Below are positions 1 through 8,832 of a stretch of 37,139 nt of DNA, piece by piece. Source of the DNA: Clostridium puniceum (GTDB taxonomy: Bacteria > Bacillota > Clostridia > Clostridiales > Clostridiaceae); contig NZ_LZZM01000204.1 of assembly GCF_002006345.1 (NCBI RefSeq), positions 1-37,139 of the forward strand, given 5' to 3'. The stretch's first letter is position 1. The number at the start of each line of letters is the position of its first letter. The position numbers and the translations under genes are program-made. The notes under the pieces were generated by a model. The model did not search any database. It was not told where the DNA came from and worked only from the letters and a program-made list of their open reading frames with translations.

Positions 1-247
1 AATTAATACTTATAAACAATAATATATATTACTTATTATACTTTATATTTACAATAAAATTGATATATATTAAAACTTAATAACTATTAATAAATATAAG
101 TCTTATTGTATTAGTAAGGTCACTTAAAAATTGTCCTATTTTTTAATGGATATAAATGCAAACTAAATAAACAACAAAAAATTGATACTATTTGGATTTA
201 TATATAGTCCTATAGGTAAATGTTTTCTTGATATCATTTACACATAA

Positions 248-261
248 GATAAACGTTATCA
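248..261. promoter_or_regulatory. LacI/CcpA-type operator-like box upstream of first symporter
   Basis: The bottom strand reads TGATAACGTTTATC, a near-palindrome with a central CG. It resembles the cre/LacI-family consensus TGWAANCGNTNWCA with about three mismatches. It lies about 25 bases upstream of the first start codon, where a bound repressor would block transcription. Related boxes occur near 2664, 2900, 13117 and 29715. Whether CcpA or the local LacI regulator binds is not decidable here. Confidence 0.35.
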
Positions 262-285
262 TAAATTTTAGGAGGTATCATATTT

Positions 286-1584
286 ATGGAAAATCAAGGA
301 TTTCAAAAGACACCTTTTGCAAGACTTCTAATAGGAGCAGTTCTTGGATTAGGGACATCAATAGCGCCTTTAGTACTATTAGGCTTTGGACTTGCAACCT
401 TTAATATTATTAGAATTGTTGGAGTTGAAAATGCAACAGCGGTATATGGAATGGTAGGAGGAATAACAGGAATATTTTTAGTTATTTCATCTCCTTTAGG
501 AGGAGCTATTGCAGATAAGACTAAATTTAAAATGGGTAGAAGAAGATTTTGGATGGTTGCTGGAAGTATAGGAGGAGCATTATCAATGCTTACATTTACT
601 TATGCAACTTCAATACCAGTTCTTATTATAGGATATTGTTTAGCTAACTTCTTTTATGGAATGGTGACTTTGTCATGTTATGCAGTAGTTCCAGAACAAG
701 TTGATCCTGAAAAATTTGGCAGAGTGTCTGGATTATTTGGTGCAGCAGCTTCAGTTTGTGTTATGATAGGTCAGGCGTTACTTGGAGTATATGCTGATGT
801 ACCTGTTCAACAAAAGCTTTTAGCAATTATACTTATACAAGTTATAGGTGGAATACTAGCAGCACTTCTTATCAAAGATACTCAATTTACAGGAAACGTA
901 GAAAAGAAGAAAGGTTTCAGTGAAGGCTTTAAAAATTTCTATCCAAGCGTAAAGAAATATCCAGAATATACTTGGGCACTTCTTACAAAACTTTTTATCA
1001 ATATTACAAATGCGGGATTAAATATGTTAACTCTTTTTTACATAATGAGATTCCATCTTGGTGAAGGTGATATTATGAGAGTTATGGCATATCAATCACC
1101 AGCAATAATGTTAATGGTTATATCAGGATTGTTTGGAGGCTTTATATCAGATAAAATTAAAAAGCAAAAACCATTTGTAATGTTAGCAGCATTAATAACA
1201 GGAATCTGTATGATTGCATTTGCATTCTCTGGCAGTGTTAATTTTGTAATAATAGGAAACTTCTTCTTTAACTTTGGTTTTGGGATGTATACAGCAGTTG
1301 ATAATGCATTGGTAAATAGAATATTACCATCTAAAGAGAATACGGGGAAGGATATAGCTATAATGAATGTAACTGTGCAATTATCCTCAGCAGTTGTTCA
1401 ATTCTTAGCACCAATTCTTATAGCACTGGGAACAAAATTATTAGGTGACGATGGATATACCTTCTTTTTTATAGTCCTTGCAGGTTTCTCAATATTGTCA
1501 GCTTTAGCAGTAATCCCAATACCGGAAGTGAGACAATCAAAGAATGAAAAATTAGCTGAAAAAACTGAAATAGAAACTGTATAA
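286..1584 (+). CDS. MFS/GPH-like sugar or glycoside symporter
   Basis: This 432-residue integral membrane protein has about 12 hydrophobic segments. After the second segment it has a loop, near residues 75-88, with the sequence DKTKFKMGRRRFW. That loop is characteristic of the glycoside-pentoside-hexuronide and SLC45-like branch of the major facilitator superfamily, which imports sugars or glycosides with a cation. The start is supported by an AGGAGG site about 7 bases upstream. The length is normal and no truncation is seen. It is transcribed alone and is followed by a strong hairpin. Its position at the edge of a glycoside-catabolism region suggests uptake of a glycoside, but the substrate cannot be read from sequence. 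Confidence 0.85.
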   Translation: MENQGFQKTPFARLLIGAVLGLGTSIAPLVLLGFGLATFNIIRIVGVENATAVYGMVGGITGIFLVISSPLGGAIADKTKFKMGRRRFWMVAGSIGGALSMLTFTYATSIPVLIIGYCLANFFYGMVTLSCYAVVPEQVDPEKFGRVSGLFGAAASVCVMIGQALLGVYADVPVQQKLLAIILIQVIGGILAALLIKDTQFTGNVEKKKGFSEGFKNFYPSVKKYPEYTWALLTKLFINITNAGLNMLTLFYIMRFHLGEGDIMRVMAYQSPAIMLMVISGLFGGFISDKIKKQKPFVMLAALITGICMIAFAFSGSVNFVIIGNFFFNFGFGMYTAVDNALVNRILPSKENTGKDIAIMNVTVQLSSAVVQFLAPILIALGTKLLGDDGYTFFFIVLAGFSILSALAVIPIPEVRQSKNEKLAEKTEIETV

Positions 1585-1613
1585 AATCATACAATAGTAG
1601 GATTTTAGATTAG

Positions 1614-1658
1614 TAGGGATAAATCTACGTAGTTAAGGTAGATTTATCCCTATATATT
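1614..1658 (+). terminator. Hairpin terminator after first symporter
   Basis: A perfect 15-base inverted repeat (TAGGGATAAATCTAC at 1614-1628, its complement at 1638-1652) has a 9-base loop and is followed by TATATTTT. It lies 30 bases after the stop codon. The T-tract is interrupted, so efficiency is uncertain. Confidence 0.75.
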
Positions 1659-2068
1659 TTGCATCTTATTTTATTCTGTAATCAGCATAAAAAAATGATT
1701 GTATTTACAAAGGTTAACATTTTAACTGTAATTGATTTACTAGCTGTGATCTAAAGAGGTTTAAAATGTCAAATATGAATACTAAAAATTATTTCTATTA
1801 TTCATATTGATGTTTAATTTATTTATTGAATTACTTGTACAAGGATTAGTTAATCAAAATATCATTTTAATGCAAAAATTAAGATAACATTATAATGTAT
1901 ACTTACAATCGATTTCAATAGTTATTTAATAAAATTAATAAAATATTAACAAAATGTTAATAAAATGAAACGTTAACAGGTATTTTATACCTTTAAAATT
2001 TTTGAAAAGTAAATTATGATATTAATGTAAATAAAATTGAAAAAAAGATTAAAGGGAGATGTAATTTC
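1659..2068 (+). other. Intergenic region upstream of small protein
   Basis: This is a 410-base AT-rich stretch with no credible coding frame. It contains several TTAAC/GTTAA words: TTAACATTTTAAC near 1713, and TTAACAAAATGTTAATAA near 1947 followed by CGTTAAC near 1972. These could be operator half-sites, but no clear -35/-10 pair was found. The AAGGGAG ribosome binding site of the next gene lies near its end. Confidence 0.4.
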
Positions 2069-2263
2069 ATGAAAGAAATTGTAAAAAGAATATTTAATTC
2101 AAAGAATTTAAAAAGAGCAATGGTAGGATTATCATATACCAAACCAGGATTAACTAAAGATCAGTGCATAACATTAAGTAGAATTTTTAGTGATCAAGAA
2201 GAGTTTGATAAATCAAAAGTATCAGTAAAAGATATTCCAATAAAAAAGGCTTCATGGGCTTAA
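2069..2263 (+). CDS. Small basic hypothetical protein, 64 aa
   Basis: The protein is not recognised. It is a 64-residue, lysine-rich, soluble protein without a signal peptide or membrane segment. It has one cysteine (in KDQCITL, about residue 34) and several basic residues in the first 20 positions. It is probably real: an AAGGGAG site lies about 9 bases before the ATG, and a textbook intrinsic terminator begins inside its last codons. It is transcribed alone, between two symporter genes. The small, basic, autonomous unit could be a regulator or stress peptide, but nothing in the sequence supports a specific function. Confidence 0.6.
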   Translation: MKEIVKRIFNSKNLKRAMVGLSYTKPGLTKDQCITLSRIFSDQEEFDKSKVSVKDIPIKKASWA

Positions 2264-2286
2264 AAAAAGCTTATGAAGCTTTTTTT
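2242..2286 (+). terminator. Intrinsic terminator overlapping the end of the small gene
   Basis: The stem is GCTTCAT (2249-2255) with ATGAAGC (2273-2279), extended by A-T and G-T pairs and followed by seven T. The left arm lies within the last codons of the small gene, so the stop codon sits in the loop. Translation to the end could modulate folding. Confidence 0.85.
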
Positions 2287-2651
2287 ATTGGGATGAAGTG
2301 TAGCAAAAGTTTAATTGATAAGATTATTTAATGGAAACTCTCCGAATTAGAAAATTATTTACTATATGCACTATAGATATTATTGATTAGGATAATGACA
2401 TAATTAAACTGATTAATAATCAAAGGATATAAGTATAAATTATTATTAAAATAATATATAGAAACACTAATATACAAGTGATTTTTATTATTCAGATTTG
2501 AACATAATAATAAAAGTGTGAATTATTACTGTAGAGACACCATATAGATGAGTGTAGAATTTTTTCTGAAATTACATGTGAAAATATGAATGTAAAAACT
2601 GAAAAAAACAAAATAAAAAAGAAAAAAACTTTTTAAATTACTGAAAATATA

Positions 2652-2680
2652 TTGCAAAGCTTATGAAAACGATATATACT
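2652..2680 (+). promoter_or_regulatory. Promoter with cre/LacI-like box in the spacer
   Basis: The -35 is TTGCAA (2652-2657) and, after 17 bases, the -10 is TATACT (2675-2680). The box TGAAAACGATATAT (2664-2677) occupies the spacer and -10, a classic repressor position. Just upstream, CTGAAAATATATTG (2641-2654) resembles half of the palindrome found at 29390 and 29633. Confidence 0.5.
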
Positions 2681-2899
2681 TAATCTATAAAATACAGAAA
2701 AAACAGCTGTTAGAAAAAGCTATTATCTCTGATCAAGATATAGCACTGTATGTTTATACGATAAAAATATAATTTTGAAGGGAGTTTTTATAGTAGAATT
2801 AATAAAATATATTATAAGTTGTACCGAAAATCAATATTTGAATTTTTTAATTTGAATTGAGTAAAGATACTTATAAATATTGACTCAGTGTGATAGTTA

Positions 2900-2913
2900 T
2901 GAAAACGTATATA
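2900..2913 (+). promoter_or_regulatory. Second TGAAAACG operator-like box
   Basis: TGAAAACGTATATA shares its first eight bases and its upstream TTA context with the box at 2664. It lies about 100 bases before the GPH symporter start. It could be a roadblock operator in the leader, or the operator of a second promoter whose -10 I cannot place. Confidence 0.35.
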
Positions 2914-3006
2914 TAGTATATAAATTTCAACTATGGGAATTGTTTAGACTTAAGATGAGTGTAGAGTGATGCACATAAAATATAAATGGAAACAAGGAGG
3001 ATTTTT

Positions 3007-4401
3007 ATGTCTGATTTGGTAATAAATAGTAAAAAAAGTAAAAGCAAAGCAAATAGTAATGAAAAACCACTATCATTTGGTAGTATATTTGCATATGGTA
3101 GTGGAAATTTTGCTTCTCAATTATCTTGGACGATGGTAAGTACTTATTTAATTCTGTTTTATACAAATGTAGCTGGAATTGCTGCAGGTGCAGTTGCATT
3201 GATTATGTTAATTGTAAAAGTATGGGATGCTATATTCGATCCTATTTTGGGAGGGATAATGGAGCGTACACATACAAGATGGGGACGTTTTAGACCGTAT
3301 ATTTTATTTGGAGCACCATTTCTTGTATTATTTACAGTTTTAACATTTTCATCTCCTAATTTCAGCCCTAATGGGAAAATAATATATGCGTTTATTACTT
3401 ATTTGTTGTTAAGTATATGTTATTCTGTTGTTAATGTTCCATATGTTTCGTTACCAGGAGTTATGTCAAGAAACGGTAATGAAATTAATCGTTTATATGC
3501 AGGACAATTGATTGGTATGACAACAGGTATGATTGCACTTAATATGTTTACATTACCACTTGTTAATTACTTTGGTAATGGTGTTGAAGCAGCAGGGTAT
3601 CAAAAAACAGCAACAATATTTGCATTAGTTGCTTTGCCTATATTCTTCTTTGTATTTAAAACATCAAGGGAAGTAGTCACTGTAAAAAAAGAAAATGCAG
3701 TTCCTGCAAAAGAGGCTATGAAACTTATAGTAAAAAATAAACCATTAATGGCTACAACAGTATATACTATTGTATCAATGATTGGAATGTTTGGACGTCT
3801 TGGAGTTGCAGTATTCTATTACATGTTTGTAGTTGGAAGATTTGAACTTATTACACTTTTTATGATGATGCAAATGATAGTTGGAACAATTGTAATGCCT
3901 TTTACTCCAGCAATTATCAGAAAGATTGGTAAGAAAAATACTGCTATTTTAGCTATGGCACTTCAAACCATAGCTATGGTAATGATATTCTTTGGTGATC
4001 CTACAAATATACCATTCCTAATTATTTCTCACATTGTATATGGATTAGGATATATAGCAGGACCATGTGGTAGTGGTATGACAGTAGATTCAATTGATTA
4101 TGGTGAATGGAAATATGGCGGACGTGCAGATGGTACAGCCTTTGCCGTACAAGTTTTAGGACAAAAAATTGCTTCAGCAGTTGGGGCTTCATTAGGTATA
4201 TTCATCATTGGTCTTTTCGGATTTGTAGCTGGACAGCCAGTTACACCAGAAATAGCTAAAGGTATTAATATTTCTGTTAATTTAGTACCAGCAGCTTGCT
4301 TCTTATTATCAATTATTCCATTATTGTTCTATAACTTACCAGAGTCAAAAGTAGAAGAGATACGTGAAGAATTAGCGATTCGTCATGGAGAACATGATTA
4401 A
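3007..4401 (+). CDS. GPH family glycoside/pentoside/hexuronide:cation symporter
   Basis: This 464-residue, 12-segment membrane protein matches the MelB/XylP/UidB type. The diagnostic loop is present near residues 80-100: DPILGGIMERTHTRWGRFRPY, read in short pieces as the D-P-I-x-G-x-x-x-x-R-T motif followed by RWGRFRPY. A second conserved region is SIDYGEWKYGGRADG near residues 370-385. An in-frame ATG exists at 2986, but the AAGGAGG site at 2994-3000 only fits the ATG at 3007, so the shorter start was chosen. These proteins import glycosides with Na+ or H+. The upstream promoter carries operator-like boxes shared with the catabolic operons. It is probably the main uptake route for a glycoside; the substrate is unknown. 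Confidence 0.9.
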   Translation: MSDLVINSKKSKSKANSNEKPLSFGSIFAYGSGNFASQLSWTMVSTYLILFYTNVAGIAAGAVALIMLIVKVWDAIFDPILGGIMERTHTRWGRFRPYILFGAPFLVLFTVLTFSSPNFSPNGKIIYAFITYLLLSICYSVVNVPYVSLPGVMSRNGNEINRLYAGQLIGMTTGMIALNMFTLPLVNYFGNGVEAAGYQKTATIFALVALPIFFFVFKTSREVVTVKKENAVPAKEAMKLIVKNKPLMATTVYTIVSMIGMFGRLGVAVFYYMFVVGRFELITLFMMMQMIVGTIVMPFTPAIIRKIGKKNTAILAMALQTIAMVMIFFGDPTNIPFLIISHIVYGLGYIAGPCGSGMTVDSIDYGEWKYGGRADGTAFAVQVLGQKIASAVGASLGIFIIGLFGFVAGQPVTPEIAKGINISVNLVPAACFLLSIIPLLFYNLPESKVEEIREELAIRHGEHD

Positions 4402-4433
4402 TAAATAATATTTAAATTAAAATAGTTAATTAG

Positions 4434-4516
4434 ATAGCTCTAACTTGTATGCTATATTCATTAATTACTTAAATGTTTTTAATTGAATTAGACATATAAT
4501 GTTAGAGCTATTGTAT
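4434..4516 (+). terminator. Long-loop hairpin after GPH symporter
   Basis: ATAGCTCTAAC (4434-4444) pairs with GTTAGAGCTAT (4501-4511) across a 56-base loop, followed by TGTATTTT. It lies between the symporter and the PRD regulator. The unusually long loop makes it a weaker terminator candidate. It could also be a leader structure of the downstream gene. Confidence 0.5.
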
Positions 4517-4593
4517 TTTAAATATTAAGATTTTATATAAATAAGAATTTACTGTATAATTTAAATAATCAGATTATACGTGAGGTAGTGTAA

Positions 4594-6549
4594 ATGGAAA
4601 AAATAGTTTTACATACAAGACAACGAAAATTACTAAGTATACTTAATGAGCAAAAAGGTTTAATTACAGGTATAGAATTAGGAAATAAAATTGAAGTATC
4701 TGACAGAACAATTAGAAGTGATATTTCAGAATTAAATAAGATTTTAAATAAAATTAATGTGAGTATCGAAGCAATAAGAGGAAAAGGATATATTCTTAAA
4801 GTTAAAGATAGTAGAGTTTTACATAAGCTTATTTATACAGAGAATAGTTTATTAACACAGGAAGATAGAGTAAGGTATTTAGTTATAAGACTTATTCAAG
4901 CTGAAGAGGATATAAAAATTGATGAATTGGAGGATGAGATATTTGTAAGTAGAAGTACATTGGAAAAGGACATACGAATTGTAGAAGAAAAATATTCTAA
5001 AAAAAGACCGTATTTAAAATTGTTTCGTAAAGAAAATACTATTTTTTTTGAAGATAATGAAAAGATTAAGCGAGCAGTTTTGAATGAACTTTTTTCTAGA
5101 GAATGGGATTATAATTCAGAAGAAGGAATGAATTTTAGAGATAGCATTTTTGATTCAAAAGTCTTTGATATTATTTCGGAAAATGTAAAAGAAATTGTTA
5201 AAAATTATGGAATAAAGTTAAATGATGAGGACTTAGTGTATTTTGTATTTGCAATAGCTATTGCATATTTAAGAATTAAAGATGGTCATAATATTACTGA
5301 AGAAGTTGAGGAAAGAAATGATGAGCAGAGCATTACAAAAGTTGTAAATGAATTATCAGATCATTTAGAAGTAAAACTAAATATATCTTTTAACCGATTT
5401 GAACGTAATTATTTCATATTTTTTTTACTACAAAAAAGAATTTTTAATAGGGAGTATATTACTAGAAAAAATATTTTAGAATATGTGAATGTGGAGTATA
5501 TTAAGATTGTTGAGCTTTTAATTAAGGATATAAAAAAAGAATATTTGTTGGATTTTACCAAAGACGATGAACTCTATATAGGATTGACTCTTCATATATA
5601 TAAACTGAAAAGTAAATTTAAGTATGAATATGAGGTGAAAAGCCCTGTAATAGAAATATTGAAGAATAAATATCCATTATCATTTGAAATGTCATTAATT
5701 TTCAGAAAGCATTTTAATAATAGATTTCATATGGAGATAGAAGAAAATGAATTAAGCTATATAGGAGCATATTTAGGCGCAGCTGCAAGAAGATTTGTTA
5801 GCAATAAGTTATCAGGTGAAATTTCAATAGCCATATTAAGTCATTTGAATTATAGTGCTTTTCAATTATTGAAATCAAAATTGGAAGCAATTTATGGAAA
5901 AACAATAAAAGTAATCGGCCCTTTTTCGGTTTATGAAAAAGAAAAAATTATTAAAAGTAATGCTAGATTAATTTTATCTACAGTTAAGCTAAAGGATTTG
6001 TATATAAATAGCAAAGATTTGATTGTTGTATCACCATTTTTAGAAGATAGAGATATAATTTTAATAAATGATTATATAGACAAAATAAAAAGGGATTTTG
6101 TCCATCCTAAATTACCTAAGAAAATAATAGAATATTTTGATGAGGATTTATTTTTCTATGGATTGAATATGAATTCTAAAGAGGAAGTGATAACATTTTT
6201 ATCAAAAGAATTATTGAGAAATGGGCAAGTGGGAACAGAATTTGCTAATTCAGTGTTTGAAAGAGAAAAAATATCTTCAACAACATTTGAAAATGGAATA
6301 GCTATTCCACGTCCAATAAGTAATTGTTTCTGTTATAAAACAATTATTTCTGTAGTTATTTTAAAGAAACCAATTTTATGGGATGGACAAAAAGTTAAAT
6401 GTATTTTTTTATTATCCATTAGAGAAAAAGATAAAAAATATCTTATACGATTTTTTGATCTAGTTGTGGAGCATCTCAGTAATAAATTTAATATTGAAAA
6501 AATAATGGAAGCAAATACATTTGATAAATTTGCTAGCATTATTAGGTGA
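4594..6549 (+). CDS. PRD-domain transcriptional regulator (MtlR/ManR/LicR-like)
   Basis: This 651-residue protein has the multi-domain layout of DNA-binding PTS-regulated activators. A winged helix (about 1-70, with SDRTIRSDISELN) is followed by a second HTH-like segment (about 90-150), two PRD domains (about 185-295 and 300-405; PRD2 keeps LHIYK with His334), an EIIB-like domain (about 408-500) and an EIIA-mannitol-like domain (about 512-651). The EIIA active-site loop reads NGIAIPRPIS, with Arg573 where the phosphorylated histidine normally sits. The EIIB loop (AILSHLNYS) has no cysteine. The protein may therefore have lost part of its PTS control. No PTS permease genes are nearby, which fits. 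It is transcribed alone with its own terminator, and is a candidate activator of the neighbouring catabolic genes. Confidence 0.85.
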   Translation: MEKIVLHTRQRKLLSILNEQKGLITGIELGNKIEVSDRTIRSDISELNKILNKINVSIEAIRGKGYILKVKDSRVLHKLIYTENSLLTQEDRVRYLVIRLIQAEEDIKIDELEDEIFVSRSTLEKDIRIVEEKYSKKRPYLKLFRKENTIFFEDNEKIKRAVLNELFSREWDYNSEEGMNFRDSIFDSKVFDIISENVKEIVKNYGIKLNDEDLVYFVFAIAIAYLRIKDGHNITEEVEERNDEQSITKVVNELSDHLEVKLNISFNRFERNYFIFFLLQKRIFNREYITRKNILEYVNVEYIKIVELLIKDIKKEYLLDFTKDDELYIGLTLHIYKLKSKFKYEYEVKSPVIEILKNKYPLSFEMSLIFRKHFNNRFHMEIEENELSYIGAYLGAAARRFVSNKLSGEISIAILSHLNYSAFQLLKSKLEAIYGKTIKVIGPFSVYEKEKIIKSNARLILSTVKLKDLYINSKDLIVVSPFLEDRDIILINDYIDKIKRDFVHPKLPKKIIEYFDEDLFFYGLNMNSKEEVITFLSKELLRNGQVGTEFANSVFEREKISSTTFENGIAIPRPISNCFCYKTIISVVILKKPILWDGQKVKCIFLLSIREKDKKYLIRFFDLVVEHLSNKFNIEKIMEANTFDKFASIIR

Positions 6550-6579
6550 AAAGTATCTTAATTAAAAGATACTTTTTTT
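6549..6579 (+). terminator. Intrinsic terminator after PRD regulator
   Basis: AAAAGTATCTT (6549-6559) pairs with AAGATACTTTT (6566-6576), with a short loop and a run of seven T. It starts at the stop codon of the regulator. Confidence 0.9.
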
Positions 6580-6777
6580 GCTTAAAATCAAATATTTCCT
6601 TTGTGCAACGGAAAGTAACAATTTGTATTAAATATAGGATTTCATTAATATTAACATATAAAATGTACAAGATACTTTATTAAGGAATAAGTTTTTTGTT
6701 TTATATATCAATGAAGAATTTTTATTTCATTATAAAGATGTTTGTATACTAACTTCAAATTTAGAAAGGAAGCGCAA

Positions 6778-7920
6778 ATGGATAAAAGAAAAATAACAAT
6801 TGCAGTATTATGTATGTCAACGCTAGCCCTTTGTTACATACTAATAGCCCCGCTGTTAGCAGAGATGAATAAATCATTTCCGAGTGCAACAGCTACACAA
6901 ATACAGTTGATTTATACAATCCCATCAATGATTGCAATTCCAGCTATGCTGATTTCAGGTAAAATGGTTTACTATTTTAGCAAAAAGAATATGATATTGA
7001 TAAGTATGATTATTATAGTAATGAGTAGTTTGTTACCAGTATTATTTAATGGTAGTTTAACCATTTTGTATCTTACAAGTGGATTAATGGGAAGTGGGCT
7101 CGGAGTGGTTACTACTCTTAGTTCAAACATAGTTTCAGATTACTTTGAAGATTTAGAACGTGCGAGTATTATGGGGTATCAATCAGCAGCAATTAGTATT
7201 GGTGGCGCAATATTATCTGCTATTAGTGGTAAAGTAGCAACAATAAATTGGTCATATTCTTATTTGATACTTTTATTGTTCATACCTTGTATATTTATTG
7301 TGTTAAAGTTTTTACCTAAAGATAGTCCTATTGAGAAAGTTGGAAAAGCTGATAGTACTATAAATATAAGGCTCTTATATTTTGCCTTTTTAAGCTTTTT
7401 ATGTCAGATTTTTGTAACTGGATATAATTCCAATATAGCATTTTTTATTCAAAATAAGAATATTGGAAGTGTTGAAGCAGCAGGCACTGTAAATTCATTA
7501 TTTATGCTTATTGGTATTCCAGCGGGTTTTATTGTAGGAAAATTAACAAAGATATTTAAAAGAAATATATTTTTTGTAGCAGTTGCGTTTATATCATGTG
7601 GATTTTTTATTACTGCTTTTTCAACTGACATTAAATTGGTGTACCTAGGAGCATTTTTTATAGGGTTTGGTTTTTCTGTTAGAGCTCCATCAGCAATGAC
7701 TTTTGCAGTAAATATGGTAACTTCAGAGAGTGCAGCTATGGCAATTGCTATTGTGGGAGCATTATCTAACGTGGGGAATTTTATAGCGCCATTTATTATT
7801 AATATGATTGGTAATATTGTTGGAAATGATGTGAGTAAAATATTTACTGTATGTGGAATTTGCACAATAGTAATATCTGGACTATATTTGTTTACAAATC
7901 CAGTGAAAAAATATATTTAA
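6778..7920 (+). CDS. MFS transporter paired with PhlG-like hydrolase (module 1)
   Basis: This 380-residue protein has about 12 membrane segments of major facilitator type. It begins KRKITIAVLCMSTLALCY, a hydrophobic first segment. The ATG at 6778 was chosen over the upstream 6742 because AGAAAGGAAG lies just before it. It looks like a paralog of the carrier at 29791. Both start with APLLAEM/APVLGML-type first loops, both have SKKNMIL/SKRKIVL in the first cytoplasmic loop, and both are directly followed by a PhlG-like hydrolase gene. It probably moves an aromatic substrate or product, either importing aglycone or exporting phenylpropionate or phloroglucinol. Direction and substrate are inference. 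Confidence 0.85.
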   Translation: MDKRKITIAVLCMSTLALCYILIAPLLAEMNKSFPSATATQIQLIYTIPSMIAIPAMLISGKMVYYFSKKNMILISMIIIVMSSLLPVLFNGSLTILYLTSGLMGSGLGVVTTLSSNIVSDYFEDLERASIMGYQSAAISIGGAILSAISGKVATINWSYSYLILLLFIPCIFIVLKFLPKDSPIEKVGKADSTINIRLLYFAFLSFLCQIFVTGYNSNIAFFIQNKNIGSVEAAGTVNSLFMLIGIPAGFIVGKLTKIFKRNIFFVAVAFISCGFFITAFSTDIKLVYLGAFFIGFGFSVRAPSAMTFAVNMVTSESAAMAIAIVGALSNVGNFIAPFIINMIGNIVGNDVSKIFTVCGICTIVISGLYLFTNPVKKYI

Positions 7921-7968
7921 GTTAATAAAAATAGAGAAAAATTTTTTAAAATCAGAGGAGGCATAGTT

Positions 7969-8769
7969 ATGTTTATAAGCGAAAATGATAGACCAATATT
8001 GACGGAACAAGAAAAAAAGATTTCATATTCAAAATATTTTTATAGAGAAGAAACACCAATAAATGAAGAAGTTAAAAAAATTATAGATAATAAGATTATG
8101 ATGAATCCAGAAGATGCAATTTTAGGGGATAGAATAAATGATATGATAGACCCTGAAAAAATAAAAGTTGAAAATGGATATTGTATTTTACCAAATGGGT
8201 GTGGGTATGTTGCGGCTTATCATAAGATGCAAGGAGTTACTTTAGACATGTATAAATGGTGGAATAGTTGGTGGACATCAGGAGAAGATAGTAATTTAAA
8301 ATATAAAATATGGTGTCCAAAGCATCATTTTGATTCAGGGTTTAAATGGAATCTTGAAACCTGTGGAACAGGCTTCCCGTTAGAAGATGTATATATTCAA
8401 GATATATTCAGGGATAATCCAGAACGAACTGGTATAGATGTTGAAAAAATGAAGAAATCTAATTTAGTCATGATAGATGGTGCTAATGCAACTTCTAGAG
8501 TTCTAAATGGTGATTATACTGTAAGACCAATACCAACAGTAGTTGCGCATTTCATATATGAAACAGAAGAAGGTATAGAAATGAGAACAAGGTTTTGGAA
8601 GGGATATCAAGTGTTAGGAAATAGATTTATACCAGTTTTAAAGAGTGATGATGTTGTACCAGAAGAAAGTCTTTTAGGACTTTTGGAACATAATGCATTG
8701 GAAATGCAAGGTGGATTAAAGGTAATACTTCCTCAATTATATAAAGAAGAATATCTAGAAAAGAAATAA
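7969..8769 (+). CDS. Phloretin hydrolase / DAPG hydrolase (PhlG)-like C-C hydrolase 1
   Basis: This 266-residue soluble protein is assigned to the PhlG/phloretin-hydrolase family. These metal-dependent enzymes cleave a carbon-carbon bond next to a ketone on a phloroglucinol ring: 2,4-diacetylphloroglucinol in Pseudomonas, phloretin in Eubacterium ramulus. Landmarks shared with the second copy at 31008 are KIW followed by HFD (His120), an isolated His194 before GIE, FWKGY (209-213) and a C-terminal HxxxE (His241, Glu245) before LPQLYKEE. The HxxxE pair fits the last two zinc ligands of PhlG. The expected glutamate about 31 residues after the first histidine is not clearly aligned here; Glu152 is the nearest. 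It follows the MFS gene by 48 bases with a good AGGAGG, and precedes the ene-reductase. Likely role: splitting a dihydrochalcone-type intermediate. Confidence 0.75.
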   Translation: MFISENDRPILTEQEKKISYSKYFYREETPINEEVKKIIDNKIMMNPEDAILGDRINDMIDPEKIKVENGYCILPNGCGYVAAYHKMQGVTLDMYKWWNSWWTSGEDSNLKYKIWCPKHHFDSGFKWNLETCGTGFPLEDVYIQDIFRDNPERTGIDVEKMKKSNLVMIDGANATSRVLNGDYTVRPIPTVVAHFIYETEEGIEMRTRFWKGYQVLGNRFIPVLKSDDVVPEESLLGLLEHNALEMQGGLKVILPQLYKEEYLEKK

Positions 8770-8832
8770 TGTAATTAATGATAATAAGCGTAATACAAAT
8801 TAATAGTATTTATAAAAACAGGAGGAAGAATT

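Larger units (their letters stand above)
2287..3006 (+). other. 720-base intergenic regulatory region before GPH symporter
   Basis: No credible gene is seen. The region contains a good promoter (2652-2680) with an operator-like box in its spacer, a second TGAAAACG box at 2900, and a 9-base inverted repeat (TCAATATTT at 2831, AAATATTGA at 2875). The promoter is about 330 bases from the start codon, so a long leader transcript is implied. I see no known riboswitch fold in it. Confidence 0.5.

Noticed and set aside
4434..4511. RAT-type antiterminator for a BglG protein
   Set aside because: The PRD protein has winged-helix DNA-binding domains, not the BglG RNA-binding domain, and the stem lacks a terminator overlap.
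7449..7865. 138-codon minus-strand frame inside the MFS gene
   Set aside because: It is antisense to membrane helices and has no ribosome site, so it is a shadow.
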